Positions 7,778 to 15,379 of a stretch of DNA of 31,370 nt are shown piece by piece. The stretch is from NCBI GenBank assembly GCA_021810735.1, contig JAJZIF010000003.1, positions 1 to 31,370 on the forward strand, read 5' to 3'. The stretch is from Acidobacteriota bacterium (lineage in GTDB: Bacteria; Acidobacteriota; Terriglobia; Terriglobales; Acidobacteriaceae). Both the position numbers and the translations under genes were made by a program. Below the pieces are notes generated by a model, which was not told the DNA's origin, ran no database searches, and worked only from the letters and a program-made list of their open reading frames with translations. The number at the start of each line of letters is the position of its first letter. Position 1 is the stretch's first letter.

Positions 7778-9352
7778 TTGGCCTATAACGACTTACGCGA
7801 GTGGATGAAGGCGCTGGAACGCGCGACGGAACTGAAGCGGGTGCGCGAGAGTGTGAGCCCGATCCTGGAGATTGCGGAGATTACGGACCGTGCATCGAAG
7901 TCCGGCCGCAAGGGCGGGGTGAAGGGCTATGAGCCGGGTGGTCCGGCGCTGCTGTTTGAGAACGTGAAGGACTATCCCGGCGCAAAGGTTCTGATGAACC
8001 AGTTCGGCAGCGAGCGGCGGATGAAGCTGGCGCTGGAAGTGGAGACGCTGGATGAAATTGCAGGACGAATTCGCAATCTGCTGGAGATGAAGTCTCCCGA
8101 TGGCCTGATGGAAAAGCTGAAGATGCTGCCGATGCTGGCCGAGATGGGCGCGGTTTTCCCGAAAGTGATCAAGCCAAAGGATGCAGCCTGCAAGGAGGTC
8201 ATCTTGCGGGAGAACTTCAGTGTTCTGGATTTTCCGGTTCTCCAGTGCTGGCCGATGGATGGCGGGCGGTTTATTACGCTGCCGGGGGTGGTGACAAAGG
8301 ATCCGAAGACGGGCCGCCGCAACATGGGCATGTACCGCATGCAGGTGTATGACGGGCAAACGACCGGCATGCACTGGCAGCGGCAGAAGAATGCGGCCGA
8401 GCACTTGCGCGAGCGGCTGCGGACCGCTGCGGGGGAAGACAAGAGCGCGCAGGTGGAGGTGATGGCCGAGACGGCGGGCGGAACAACAAATCTAGCCTTT
8501 GGGAATGTGAAGGCCGACCGGCTGGAAGTGGCAGTGGTGATCGGGACAGACCCGGCGACGACGTTTTCGGCGATTGTGCCGGCTCCGCCGGAGGTGGAGG
8601 AGTTCATCATTGCGGGGTTCCTGCGGCAGAAGCCGGTGGAGCTGGTGAAGTGCGAGACGGTGGACATTGAAGTGCCGGCGCACGCGGAGATTGTGCTGGA
8701 AGGGTATGTGAATCTGCACGAGCTGCGGGCGGAGGGTCCGTTTGGCGATCACACGGGCTTTTACACGATGACGGATGATTACCCGGTGTTTCACCTAACG
8801 TGCATTACGCACCGGAAGGACCCGATTTACGCGGCGACGATTGTGGGCAAGCCTCCGATGGAGGATGCGTGGATGGGCAAGGCCGTGGAGAGGATTTTCC
8901 TGCCGCTGATGCGGCTGACGCTACCGGAGATTGTGGATGTGAATCTGCCGCCGGACGGGGTTTTCCACAATTTGATGATTGTGTCGATCAAGAAGAGCTA
9001 TGCGGGGCAGGCTCGGAAGGTGATGAACGGCATCTGGTCGATGGGACAGGCGATGTTTACCAAGTGCATCATCGTGGTGGACGAGGACTGCGATGTGCAG
9101 GACCTGGGTGAAGTGACGCTCCGGGCGGCGAATAATATCGATCCGCAGCGGGACATCGAATTCACGATGGGGCCGGTGGATTCGCTGGATCATGCGTCGC
9201 GGTTGCCGAATTACGGCAGCAAAATGGGCATAGACGCGACCCGCAAGTGGGCGGCTGAGGGGTTCAATCGGCCGTGGCCTCCGATGATTGAGATGGACAA
9301 GGCAACGAAGGCGCGGGTGGATGTGATCTGGAAGAAGCTGGGGATCGAGTAG
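7778..9352 (+). CDS. UbiD-family prenylated-FMN decarboxylase
   Basis: UbiD enzymes carry out reversible non-oxidative decarboxylation using prenylated FMN made by UbiX. The 524-residue length is typical. The cofactor/metal block NMGMYRMQV (residues 182-190, Arg187) and GMHWQRQKNAAEH (197-209) match the family. The catalytic acidic region EIVLEGYVN (304-312) followed by EGPFGDHTGFY (319-329) supplies the conserved Glu-Arg-Glu network. The start is TTG, with a GGAG about 8 bases upstream. Its substrate cannot be assigned: candidates are a quinone precursor or an aromatic acid. The nuoI gene 138 bases downstream hints at quinone metabolism, but only weakly. No ubiX is seen in the window. Confidence 0.93.
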   Translation: MAYNDLREWMKALERATELKRVRESVSPILEIAEITDRASKSGRKGGVKGYEPGGPALLFENVKDYPGAKVLMNQFGSERRMKLALEVETLDEIAGRIRNLLEMKSPDGLMEKLKMLPMLAEMGAVFPKVIKPKDAACKEVILRENFSVLDFPVLQCWPMDGGRFITLPGVVTKDPKTGRRNMGMYRMQVYDGQTTGMHWQRQKNAAEHLRERLRTAAGEDKSAQVEVMAETAGGTTNLAFGNVKADRLEVAVVIGTDPATTFSAIVPAPPEVEEFIIAGFLRQKPVELVKCETVDIEVPAHAEIVLEGYVNLHELRAEGPFGDHTGFYTMTDDYPVFHLTCITHRKDPIYAATIVGKPPMEDAWMGKAVERIFLPLMRLTLPEIVDVNLPPDGVFHNLMIVSIKKSYAGQARKVMNGIWSMGQAMFTKCIIVVDEDCDVQDLGEVTLRAANNIDPQRDIEFTMGPVDSLDHASRLPNYGSKMGIDATRKWAAEGFNRPWPPMIEMDKATKARVDVIWKKLGIE

Positions 9353-9478
9353 CAGCGGCGGTTGGCTGATGCCGTGGGTGAAAGTGGTGAGCGCACTGGA
9401 ACGATTGTTGAGTTTCCAGGGTTTAGGGCGAGTGAAAATTCCGAAGAGGGAGCAAGGTGCACGCCAGCTCGCCGTTTG

Positions 9479-9484
9479 TATACT
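9479..9484 (+). promoter_or_regulatory. -10 element close to the nuoI start
   Basis: TATACT sits exactly 7 bases before the ATG at 9491, which would place the transcription start on or next to the start codon. No good -35 is seen at 17 bases. No Shine-Dalgarno sequence lies in between. Confidence 0.4.
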
Positions 9485-9490
9485 GGATAC

Positions 9491-9994
9491 ATGTCGATTG
9501 TTCGGAACATAACGGGTATCGCCAAAGGCATGAGCATCACCTTTCGGGAGATGTGGCAACCAACCGAGGTTGAAAACTATCCGGATGGTCCAGGACCGAT
9601 GCGTGGCGCGGTTTTTCAGGAGCGGTTCCGTGGCGGACACCAGCTTCAACGCGACGAAAACGGCCTGGAAAAGTGCGTGGCGTGCTTTCTATGCGCAGCG
9701 GCGTGCCCTTCGAACTGCATTTACATCGAGGCGGCGGAAAATACGGAAGAGAAACGGATTTCCGGCGCGGAGCGATACGCGAAAGTCTACAACATCGACT
9801 ACAACCGGTGCATTTTCTGCGGTTATTGCGTGGAAGCGTGCCCGACAGATGCGATTACGCACGGGCATGGCTTTGAGCTTGCTTCGCTGAATGCGACCAG
9901 CATGGTGATGCGGAAGGAAGACATGCTGGTTCCGTTGCCGGCAGGGAAGAAACAACTGTCAGAAGACGCGGAGCTTGCTGGAGCGGCCAAGTAA
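9491..9994 (+). CDS. nuoI: NADH-quinone oxidoreductase subunit I (stand-alone)
   Basis: NuoI is the peripheral-arm subunit of respiratory complex I that carries iron-sulfur clusters N6a and N6b next to the quinone site. The protein has 167 residues and two 4Fe-4S motifs: Cys62, 65, 68 and 72 (CVACFLCAAAC) and Cys107, 110, 113 and 117 (CIFCGYCVEAC), each followed by proline and with the usual cross-over. The reading frame is open upstream to 9362, but the first 43 codons do not look like NuoI, and the ATG at 9491 gives the family's normal length and the hydrophilic N-terminus expected. No other nuo gene is nearby, so this copy is outside the main operon or complex I genes are scattered in this genome. 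Confidence 0.93.
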   Translation: MSIVRNITGIAKGMSITFREMWQPTEVENYPDGPGPMRGAVFQERFRGGHQLQRDENGLEKCVACFLCAAACPSNCIYIEAAENTEEKRISGAERYAKVYNIDYNRCIFCGYCVEACPTDAITHGHGFELASLNATSMVMRKEDMLVPLPAGKKQLSEDAELAGAAK

Positions 9995-9997
9995 TCG

Positions 9998-10312
9998 CTA
10001 CGGGTAATTCACCCGGGAGCGCTGAGGAAAAGCTTTTCTACGGTTCTGGGATGGCTGCTGATCCATTCTGTCAGCAGCGAGCAATTCACAGATGAGCCTA
10101 TATACGGCGGCCTGCGCTGCCATTGCGCCTTTGCGAGATCCGGCGCTTCCCTGGGTGAATGATCCATTTGAGGCAGCCTCGGAGGTGGTTACCAAAGGCC
10201 ACTGTCCCGACGATATCTTGTCGCAATTTCAGATGAAAGCTACAACAGAATCAGCAATAACGCAGATCTGGGGAACGGGGCTGGCGATAGCATCGCAGCC
10301 CCCTCTTTTTTT
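9998..10312 (+). ncRNA. Candidate structured non-coding RNA
   Basis: This gap between nuoI and the SYLF gene holds no convincing gene but many paired elements. TTCACCCGGGAGCGC (10008-10022) can pair over 120 bases with GCGCTTCCCTGGGTGAA (10143-10159) with only two single-base bulges. Inside that long stem are an 8-bp hairpin GCTGCTGA/TCAGCAGC (10054-10061 and 10071-10078), a GGCGGC/GCTGCC hairpin (10106-10121) and a short GAAA-AGCT-TTTC stem. The segment ends in a strong terminator at 10277-10312. TTGCTG (9975-9980) with CTACGG (9998-10003) is a weak possible promoter. It does not show the signature sequences of tmRNA, SRP RNA or RNase P. It could instead be a long 3' UTR of nuoI. Confidence 0.45.
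10277..10312 (+). terminator. Intrinsic terminator in the nuoI-SYLF gap
   Basis: GGGGCTGGCGAT (10277-10288) pairs with ATCGCAGCCCC (10292-10302) with one bulged G and a 3-base loop, followed by CTCTTTTTTT. It lies 283 bases after the nuoI stop, which is far for a simple operon terminator. Confidence 0.88.
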
Positions 10313-10335
10313 GTATTTACGGGTGTTTTGCAACC

Positions 10336-10356
10336 CGGCTTTCAACCCGAAAGCCG
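10336..10356. other. Short perfect hairpin upstream of the SYLF gene
   Basis: CGGCTTTC (10336-10343) and GAAAGCCG (10349-10356) form an 8-bp stem with a 5-base loop, without a T-run. The rest of 10313-10542 shows no gene; only a possible promoter and ribosome binding site near its right end. Confidence 0.5.
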
Positions 10357-10491
10357 AAGTCGGCATCTATCCCAGTCAATACTGGTTGTTGAAAAGGCAA
10401 CATCCCAGCAGCCAAGACTGTGCCGTGCAATATGGACAGAACGTAACTTTTTGACCACCCCTATTGCGTGTGGGCTTCTGCCACGGGTAGT

Positions 10492-10520
10492 TTTGGGAGA
10501 ATATCCGTGGTTCGTATATT
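10492..10520 (+). promoter_or_regulatory. Possible promoter for the SYLF gene
   Basis: A good -10, TATATT (10515-10520), is preceded at 17 bases by a poor -35, TTTGGG (10492-10497). The ATG at 10543 follows with a GGAG ribosome binding site in between. Confidence 0.35.
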
Positions 10521-10542
10521 GAACTCATGACTGGAGAAAAAG

Positions 10543-11232
10543 ATGATTAAGAAAGTAGTGGCTCTCCTCTGCGTTGCAGGTTGTGCAATTCCGGCGATGG
10601 CGGCACCGAGCCGTGACCAACTGGTGGCCCGTCTGAATGCGGCCAAGACAGTGATTCAGGAGATTGAATCGGTTCCGGACAAGGCGATTCCCGAGCAGAT
10701 TACGGAAAGTGCGACGTGCGTGGGCGTGGTGCCCGGGATGCTCAAGGCGGCATTCATTTTTGGCGGTGAGCACGGAGAGGGTGTTGTCACCTGCCGTACC
10801 GGGCATGGCTGGAGCGCGCCTGTGTTTATCCAGATGACGGGCGGGTCCTGGGGACTGCAGATTGGCGGCCAGGCGACGGACCTGGTGCTGGTAGCGGTGA
10901 ATCAGAAGGGATTTCAGGATCTGTTGAACAGCAAGTTCAAGATTGGCGCGGGCGCTTCAGCGGCGGCCGGGCCGGTGGGCCGCAACGCGCAGATGGCCAC
11001 GAACTGGAAGATGCAGTCGGAACTGCTCACCTGGTCGCGCAGCAAGGGGTTGTTTGCCGGCATCGATCTGAACGGCACGGTGGTGGCACAGAACCGGGAC
11101 GCGACAGATGCATTTTACGGCGCGCATCACTCGATGGAAGCCATTCTGAAGGGTGAGGTGCTGCCTCCGGCGGCGGCGCGGCCGTTCCTTGAGACGGTGG
11201 CTCAGTACTTCAGGGAGAGCGTGCAGCACTGA
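10543..11232 (+). CDS. Secreted SYLF-domain (Ysc84-type) protein
   Basis: The 229-residue protein has a signal peptide (residues 1-21, cut after AIPAMA) followed by a SYLF/Ysc84 domain through most of the chain. Diagnostic parts are ATCVGVVPGMLKAAFIFGG (about 58-76), SAPVFIQMTGGSWGLQIGGQ (about 92-111) and the glycine-rich GAGASAAAGPVGR (about 136-148). SYLF domains bind phosphoinositides in eukaryotes and are thought to bind lipids at the periplasmic face of bacterial membranes; the bacterial function is not settled. The gene has its own candidate promoter and terminator, so it is probably a single-gene unit. The strong GGAG site before the ATG supports this start. Confidence 0.92.
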   Translation: MIKKVVALLCVAGCAIPAMAAPSRDQLVARLNAAKTVIQEIESVPDKAIPEQITESATCVGVVPGMLKAAFIFGGEHGEGVVTCRTGHGWSAPVFIQMTGGSWGLQIGGQATDLVLVAVNQKGFQDLLNSKFKIGAGASAAAGPVGRNAQMATNWKMQSELLTWSRSKGLFAGIDLNGTVVAQNRDATDAFYGAHHSMEAILKGEVLPPAAARPFLETVAQYFRESVQH

Positions 11233-11257
11233 CCGGACGAGAGTTTTTCCTGCAATG

Positions 11258-11288
11258 AAGGCGGTTCCCTCGGGAATCGCCTTTTTTT
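11258..11288 (+). terminator. Intrinsic terminator of the SYLF gene
   Basis: AAGGCGGTTCCC (11258-11269) pairs with GGGAATCGCCTT (11272-11283) with one G-T wobble, followed directly by a run of T to 11288. Confidence 0.93.
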
Positions 11289-11369
11289 ATCTGGGATTTA
11301 GTTTTCCGGCGTAACGGGCAGGTTTTGTTGAGGATTTACACTGACCAGAGTCCCCGGGAAGTCTGCTGG

Positions 11370-12278
11370 ATGCGAGAGAGGCTGGAATACAGCGCGGTTT
11401 GGGTGCTGGTGCACGCTTTGCGGCTGCTGCCACGCGGCGTGGCACGGCGGGTGGCAGCGGCGCTGGGCGCTGCGGCCTGGCACGCAGTGCCGCGGCTTCG
11501 GCGGGTGGGTATGCGCAACCTGGAGCTGGCTTTCCCAGAGTGGCCAGAAGACAGGCGCACCGGCGTGCTGCGGCGGCTCTATCGGAACCTGGGCTGGCAA
11601 CTGGCGGAATTCTGCCAGATGCCAAAGTATACGCGGGAAAGAGCGCAGCGGTTTATTCGTTATGAAGGGCTGGAGCATTACCTGGCGGCGCGGGAGCGCG
11701 GGCACGGGGTGATGATCGTAACCGGGCATCTGGGTGCGTGGGAGCTGTCGAGCTTCTGGCATTCGTTGATGGGGTATCCGATGTCGATGGTGATTCGGCG
11801 GTTGGATAACGCCCGTGTGGATGGGCTCGTAAACGGGATCCGATGCCTGCATGGGAACCGCGTACTGCACAAGGATGACTTCGCCCGCGGGCTGATTGGC
11901 GCGATGCGGCGGGGTGAGACGGTTGGCATCCTGATGGATACGAATATGACGCCACCGCAGGGCGTGTTTGTGCCATATTTTGGACGTCTGGCGTGTACGG
12001 CGTCCGGGCTGGCCCGCGTGGCGCGGAAGACGGGTGCGGCGGTGCTGCCGGGTTTCCTGCTATGGGAGGAAGCCGAGCGGAAATATGTACTGCATTTTGG
12101 GCCCGAGATGGAGGTTGCGCGGGATGGGACGGACGAAGACGACGCGGTGACCAACACGGCGCGGTTTACGGCAGTGATTGAGGATTACGTGCGGCGGTAT
12201 CCTGACCAGTGGCTGTGGGTTCACCGGCGCTGGAAGACGCGGCCGGTGGGCGAGGAACCGATCTACAACCGGAAATAG
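11370..12278 (+). CDS. Lipid A acyltransferase, LpxL/HtrB family
   Basis: A lysophospholipid acyltransferase-family enzyme that adds a secondary acyl chain to lipid A at the inner membrane. From the ATG at 11370 it has 302 residues. It has the family's catalytic HX4E motif, His120-LGAW-Glu125, and the downstream block [20 protein letters not shown] near residues 177-196, which corresponds to the conserved DQ...GVFVPFFG substrate-binding region. The frame is open to a TTG at 11325, but the extra residues look non-native and a TACACT -10-like sequence at 11337-11342 lies inside that stretch, so the ATG is preferred. Ten bases separate its stop from lpxD, indicating an operon. LpxL and LpxM-type enzymes are not distinguished here. 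Confidence 0.88.
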   Translation: MRERLEYSAVWVLVHALRLLPRGVARRVAAALGAAAWHAVPRLRRVGMRNLELAFPEWPEDRRTGVLRRLYRNLGWQLAEFCQMPKYTRERAQRFIRYEGLEHYLAARERGHGVMIVTGHLGAWELSSFWHSLMGYPMSMVIRRLDNARVDGLVNGIRCLHGNRVLHKDDFARGLIGAMRRGETVGILMDTNMTPPQGVFVPYFGRLACTASGLARVARKTGAAVLPGFLLWEEAERKYVLHFGPEMEVARDGTDEDDAVTNTARFTAVIEDYVRRYPDQWLWVHRRWKTRPVGEEPIYNRK

Positions 12279-12288
12279 AGGGGAACGG

Positions 12289-13299
12289 ATGAAGCTGACG
12301 GAGCTGGCAAGGGCACTGGGCGAGAGCTGCGAACTGGGTGGCCATGCTGACCCAGAGGTGCAGGGCGTGAGCAGTGCGAGGCTGGCGACGGCGGAGTCAC
12401 TGGTGTTTGCCGAGGATGCGGCATCGCTGGCGGTGGCGCTTGATTCCATGGCGGCGGCGGTAGTGGTGAAGCCGGGCCTGGTGGATGCAGCAGCAGGCAG
12501 GAAGGCGCTTCTGGTGGCGCATCATCCGAAGCTGGTGTTTGCGCGGGCGGCGAAGCAGCTGCTGCCGGTTGCGAAAGCGGCGGGAGTGGATGAGTGCGCG
12601 GCAGTGAGTGAGACGGCGGTGCTGGGAGAGGGGGTTTTCATTGGGCCGTACGCCGTGATTGGGCCGGGCGCGTCGATTGGCACGGGGACGCGGATTGAGG
12701 CTGGCGCCGTGATTGGCGAGGGTGTTCGCGTTGGCGCGGAGTGCCGGATTTATCCACGGGTAGTGGTATATCCGGGGACCGAACTGGGTGATCGCGTGGT
12801 GGTGCATGCGGGTGCGGTGCTGGGCGGTGACGGGTTTGGATACGTGCGCGATGGGGCGACGGGCGAATATGTCCAGTTCCCGCAGCAGGGGCGGCTGGTG
12901 ATTGAGGACGATGTCGAGATTGGCGCGAATACGACGATTGATCGTGGGGCGCTGGAAGAGACGCGGATTGAGCGCGGGGTCAAGGTCGATAACCTGGTTC
13001 ACCTGGGCCATAACGTCAGCGTGGGGCGGAATGTAGTGATCGCGGCGCTGACGGGGATTTCGGGATCGAGCAGCGTGGGCGCGGGCGCGGTGGTGGGCGG
13101 CCAGGTGGGGATGGGCGATCATGCGTCGATTGGCGAGGGCGTGATTGTGGGCTCGGGTGCGGGGATTCTTCCACATAAGCATCTGCGGGGTGCGGGGACG
13201 GTGTTCTGGGGGACCCCGGCCAAGCCGCTGCGGGCATATCTGAAGGAACTGGCGACGCTGGCGCGACTGACGCGGCGTGGCGGCAGGGACGGAGAATAG
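12289..13299 (+). CDS. lpxD: UDP-3-O-acylglucosamine N-acyltransferase LpxD
   Basis: LpxD adds the second primary hydroxyacyl chain to UDP-acylglucosamine in lipid A synthesis. The 336-residue protein starts [18 protein letters not shown], has the uridine-binding N-terminal domain (about 1-100), and then a left-handed beta helix of hexapeptide repeats (about 105-310, for instance [19 protein letters not shown]). The catalytic histidine is His241 in HLGHNVSVG. The motif [11 protein letters not shown] at about residues 181-191 is also diagnostic. The ATG at 12289 has GAGGGGA upstream and is preferred over an in-frame upstream start that would overlap the acyltransferase. It sits in the lipid A operon, with the next gene starting two bases after its stop. 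Confidence 0.95.
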   Translation: MKLTELARALGESCELGGHADPEVQGVSSARLATAESLVFAEDAASLAVALDSMAAAVVVKPGLVDAAAGRKALLVAHHPKLVFARAAKQLLPVAKAAGVDECAAVSETAVLGEGVFIGPYAVIGPGASIGTGTRIEAGAVIGEGVRVGAECRIYPRVVVYPGTELGDRVVVHAGAVLGGDGFGYVRDGATGEYVQFPQQGRLVIEDDVEIGANTTIDRGALEETRIERGVKVDNLVHLGHNVSVGRNVVIAALTGISGSSSVGAGAVVGGQVGMGDHASIGEGVIVGSGAGILPHKHLRGAGTVFWGTPAKPLRAYLKELATLARLTRRGGRDGE

Positions 13300-13301
13300 C
13301 G

Positions 13302-13955
13302 GTGGCGATTGTCGTCGTGGGCGGGCATTCCCGGAACATTGGGAAGACCTCCGTGGTGGCGGGGCTGATTGCGGCGATGCCCGAGATGCGATGGACGGCG
13401 ATGAAGATTACGCAGTATGGGCATGGGTTCTGCTCGGCGAATGGGGAGCCGTGCGACTGCCAGACGGCCGATCACTCGGTGGCAGTAAGTGTGGAAGAGG
13501 ACGCGACGACGGGAACGGATACGTCGCGTTTTCTGGCGGCGGGCGCGGCCCGATGCCTGTGGGTGCGGACGCGGATGGGGATGCTGGGTGAGGTGATGCC
13601 GCGGATTCGGCGAGAGCTGGAGACGGCTGAGAACGCAATTCTGGAGTCGAACAGTGTGATGCGGTTTTTGCTGCCGGACTTGTATCTGACGGTGCTGGAT
13701 GCGGGGACGGCGGACTTTAAGGACTCGGCGCGGCTGTTTCTGGATCGGGCGGACGCGGTAGTGTTGACTGCCTCGGGTGACGGGTTGGAGCCGCAATGGG
13801 AGGGGGTTTCGGGGCGGCTGATTGCAGGGAAGCCGCGATTTCGCATTGCTCCGCCAGGATTTATGAGCACCGAGCTTGTCGAATTTGTGAGGGCGAGGCT
13901 GGGCGGGAGTGCGCATCCGGCGAATCGCTCGCGTTGCGGGCCTGACTTAGTCTAG
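13302..13955 (+). CDS. P-loop NTPase of the BioD/CobB/MobB type, function unknown
   Basis: This 217-residue protein has an N-terminal P-loop, GGHSRNIGKTSVVAGL (residues 7-22), whose G-x5-GKT spacing matches the dethiobiotin synthetase/CobB/ParA class. Three cysteines, Cys44, Cys51 and Cys53 (HGFCSANGEPCDC), and His58 could bind a metal or cluster. The segment AILESNSVMRFLLPDLYLTV (112-131) sits where MobB-type proteins have their acidic beta strand, and FKDSARLFLDRADAVVLT follows. The start GTG is two bases after the lpxD stop, with GGAG 7 bases upstream, so translation is likely coupled. It is not LpxK, whose P-loop and length differ. Its partner and substrate are unknown; the lipid A context suggests an envelope link, but this is inference. 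Confidence 0.85.
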   Translation: MAIVVVGGHSRNIGKTSVVAGLIAAMPEMRWTAMKITQYGHGFCSANGEPCDCQTADHSVAVSVEEDATTGTDTSRFLAAGAARCLWVRTRMGMLGEVMPRIRRELETAENAILESNSVMRFLLPDLYLTVLDAGTADFKDSARLFLDRADAVVLTASGDGLEPQWEGVSGRLIAGKPRFRIAPPGFMSTELVEFVRARLGGSAHPANRSRCGPDLV

Positions 13956-14023
13956 CTTTGCCTTGCGTTGTTCGGCGTCACGAGGGAGGGGCGCCGTTTC
14001 GGTTGTGGAGCCGCGTGCCCGAT

Positions 14024-14052
14024 TTGCAGGGCTGTTTCTCCGGGGCTACACT
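14024..14052 (+). promoter_or_regulatory. Promoter of the secreted unknown-protein gene
   Basis: TTGCAG (14024-14029) and TACACT (14047-14052) are separated by exactly 17 bases. The predicted transcription start falls at or next to the GTG start codon at 14058, so the mRNA may be leaderless. Confidence 0.5.
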
Positions 14053-14057
14053 GACGC

Positions 14058-15275
14058 GTGCGGTCCGTGAGGTCCCTCCCGGTGTTCCAGGCAACGCTTC
14101 TTTCGCTGCTGGCGCTTATTGCGGCGCCATGCGCGTTTGCGGCCAAGCTTGTCACGGTGGGGCAGCTGAGCCAGATCATCGTTTCTTCCCAGAAGGAAAC
14201 GGATGCCGAGGTTGCAAAGGGCTTGTCCGGCCTGCAACTGACGGAGCGGTTGAGCGACGAGAAGCTCGCTGCGCTTGAAGCGGAGCTTCCCGGAACCGAG
14301 TCGCGCCAGACGCTGGTGATCCTTGCCGATCAGGCCGTATTCCTTCCTTTACCGGCGAGAGAGATTCCGGATCGGCCGGCGCCTACCATCCAGCAGCAGG
14401 AAGAGATCATCGGCAAGTCTGCTGATTACGTTTTGACTGCGTTGCGCCACATGCCGAATTTGTTTGCCCGAATGGACACTACCGGCTACCAATACTCGCC
14501 GGCGGGAAAACAGTTCCAAACTCCGACGACGGGCCGGGTTACGGCTTACGAGCCGATGCATGTGGTCGGCCGGTCGACCGTAACGGTTCTATATCGCCAT
14601 GGTAAAGAAGTCATTGAGAAAGGTGGACGAGAGCGAGACCGCGCCGATTCACCGGGGGCTTTCATGACCACCTACGGCGAGTTTGGCCCGATTTTTTCGG
14701 TGATTTACGGGGATCTGCCCAAAGGCAAGCTGGCATGGGGCCACTGGGTGCAGGGGCAGAACGGGCTCGATGCAGTCTTCCATTTCGAGGTGCCGAAGCG
14801 GGCATCGCATTACCTGATCGGTTTCTGCTGTATTTACGGGCGACCTTACCGAGGCTTCAGCGCCTATCATGGTGAACTCGAGATTGATCCGTCGGATGGA
14901 ACCATCCTTCGCGTGACCGTGGTGGCGACGGTGGAACGTGCACCCCTTAACCAATGGGGAATCATGGTGAAGTATGGCCCGGTTGAGTTGGGCGGACGGA
15001 AGTATTACTGCCCAGTCAGAAGCGTTGCTGTATTCCGCACCCCTATGCCGGGACCTATTGCGAGATTCCCCGCGCATGACGCGACGATGCCGTCGATGTA
15101 TCTCTCATCCGGAAGGTTTGTGCCCATGGAGACCCAGGTGAATGACAGCGTTTTCGAAGACTATCATCTGTTTCGGGCGAAGGTGCAGATTATGCCGGAC
15201 AAGAAGAATTTCCTGGTCAAGCCCAAGCGATCCAGGGCTGCGCATGGTTCGTCCGGGAGTAAGGATCGACCTTGA
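14058..15275 (+). CDS. Secreted protein of unknown function
   Basis: I do not recognise this 405-residue protein. It starts with a clear signal peptide (about 1-28, RSLPVFQATLLSLLALIAA then CAFA-AK). The mature part has an N-terminal helical, charged region with repeated QLTERLSDEKLAALEAELPG-like sequence (about 58-80), a middle region about 95-160, and a C-terminal mixed alpha/beta part rich in aromatic residues with scattered cysteines (Cys254, 255 and 298 approximately). The phrase ELEIDPSDGTILRVTVVATV near residue 275 resembles segments of outer-membrane lipoprotein-sorting-like domains, in which a measured response is related to its coefficient strands, but this is only a resemblance. 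It follows the lipid A operon after 102 bases with its own promoter and is convergent with the TonB receptor gene. The start codon is GTG, with in-frame GTGs also at 14067 and 14082. Confidence 0.8.
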   Translation: MRSVRSLPVFQATLLSLLALIAAPCAFAAKLVTVGQLSQIIVSSQKETDAEVAKGLSGLQLTERLSDEKLAALEAELPGTESRQTLVILADQAVFLPLPAREIPDRPAPTIQQQEEIIGKSADYVLTALRHMPNLFARMDTTGYQYSPAGKQFQTPTTGRVTAYEPMHVVGRSTVTVLYRHGKEVIEKGGRERDRADSPGAFMTTYGEFGPIFSVIYGDLPKGKLAWGHWVQGQNGLDAVFHFEVPKRASHYLIGFCCIYGRPYRGFSAYHGELEIDPSDGTILRVTVVATVERAPLNQWGIMVKYGPVELGGRKYYCPVRSVAVFRTPMPGPIARFPAHDATMPSMYLSSGRFVPMETQVNDSVFEDYHLFRAKVQIMPDKKNFLVKPKRSRAAHGSSGSKDRP

Positions 15276-15379
15276 CGGCGCGACGGGAGAGGCAGGCGTT
15301 CCGCGGTAGGATCCATTGGCTGAGTTCTATGATGGTGTCCACGGCGGAAGGCGGTTTGCGGTGTGAGTTTCCGGGCCGG

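Noticed and set aside
10021..10040. RNase P RNA-like GCTGAGGAAA at the left of the candidate RNA
   Set aside because: The conserved continuation GTCCGGGCTCC and the downstream conserved blocks of RNase P RNA are absent.
10092..10454. 120-codon open frame between nuoI and the SYLF gene
   Set aside because: It runs through the strong terminator at 10277-10312 and overlaps the paired RNA elements; no ribosome binding site.
12397..13182. 261-codon open frame opposite lpxD
   Set aside because: Its His/Arg/Asn-rich, repetitive composition reflects the LpxD hexapeptide repeats read backward.
13302..13955. LpxK (lipid A 4'-kinase) assignment for the P-loop gene
   Set aside because: LpxK is about 330 residues with a different glycine-rich P-loop and a membrane helix; this protein has neither.
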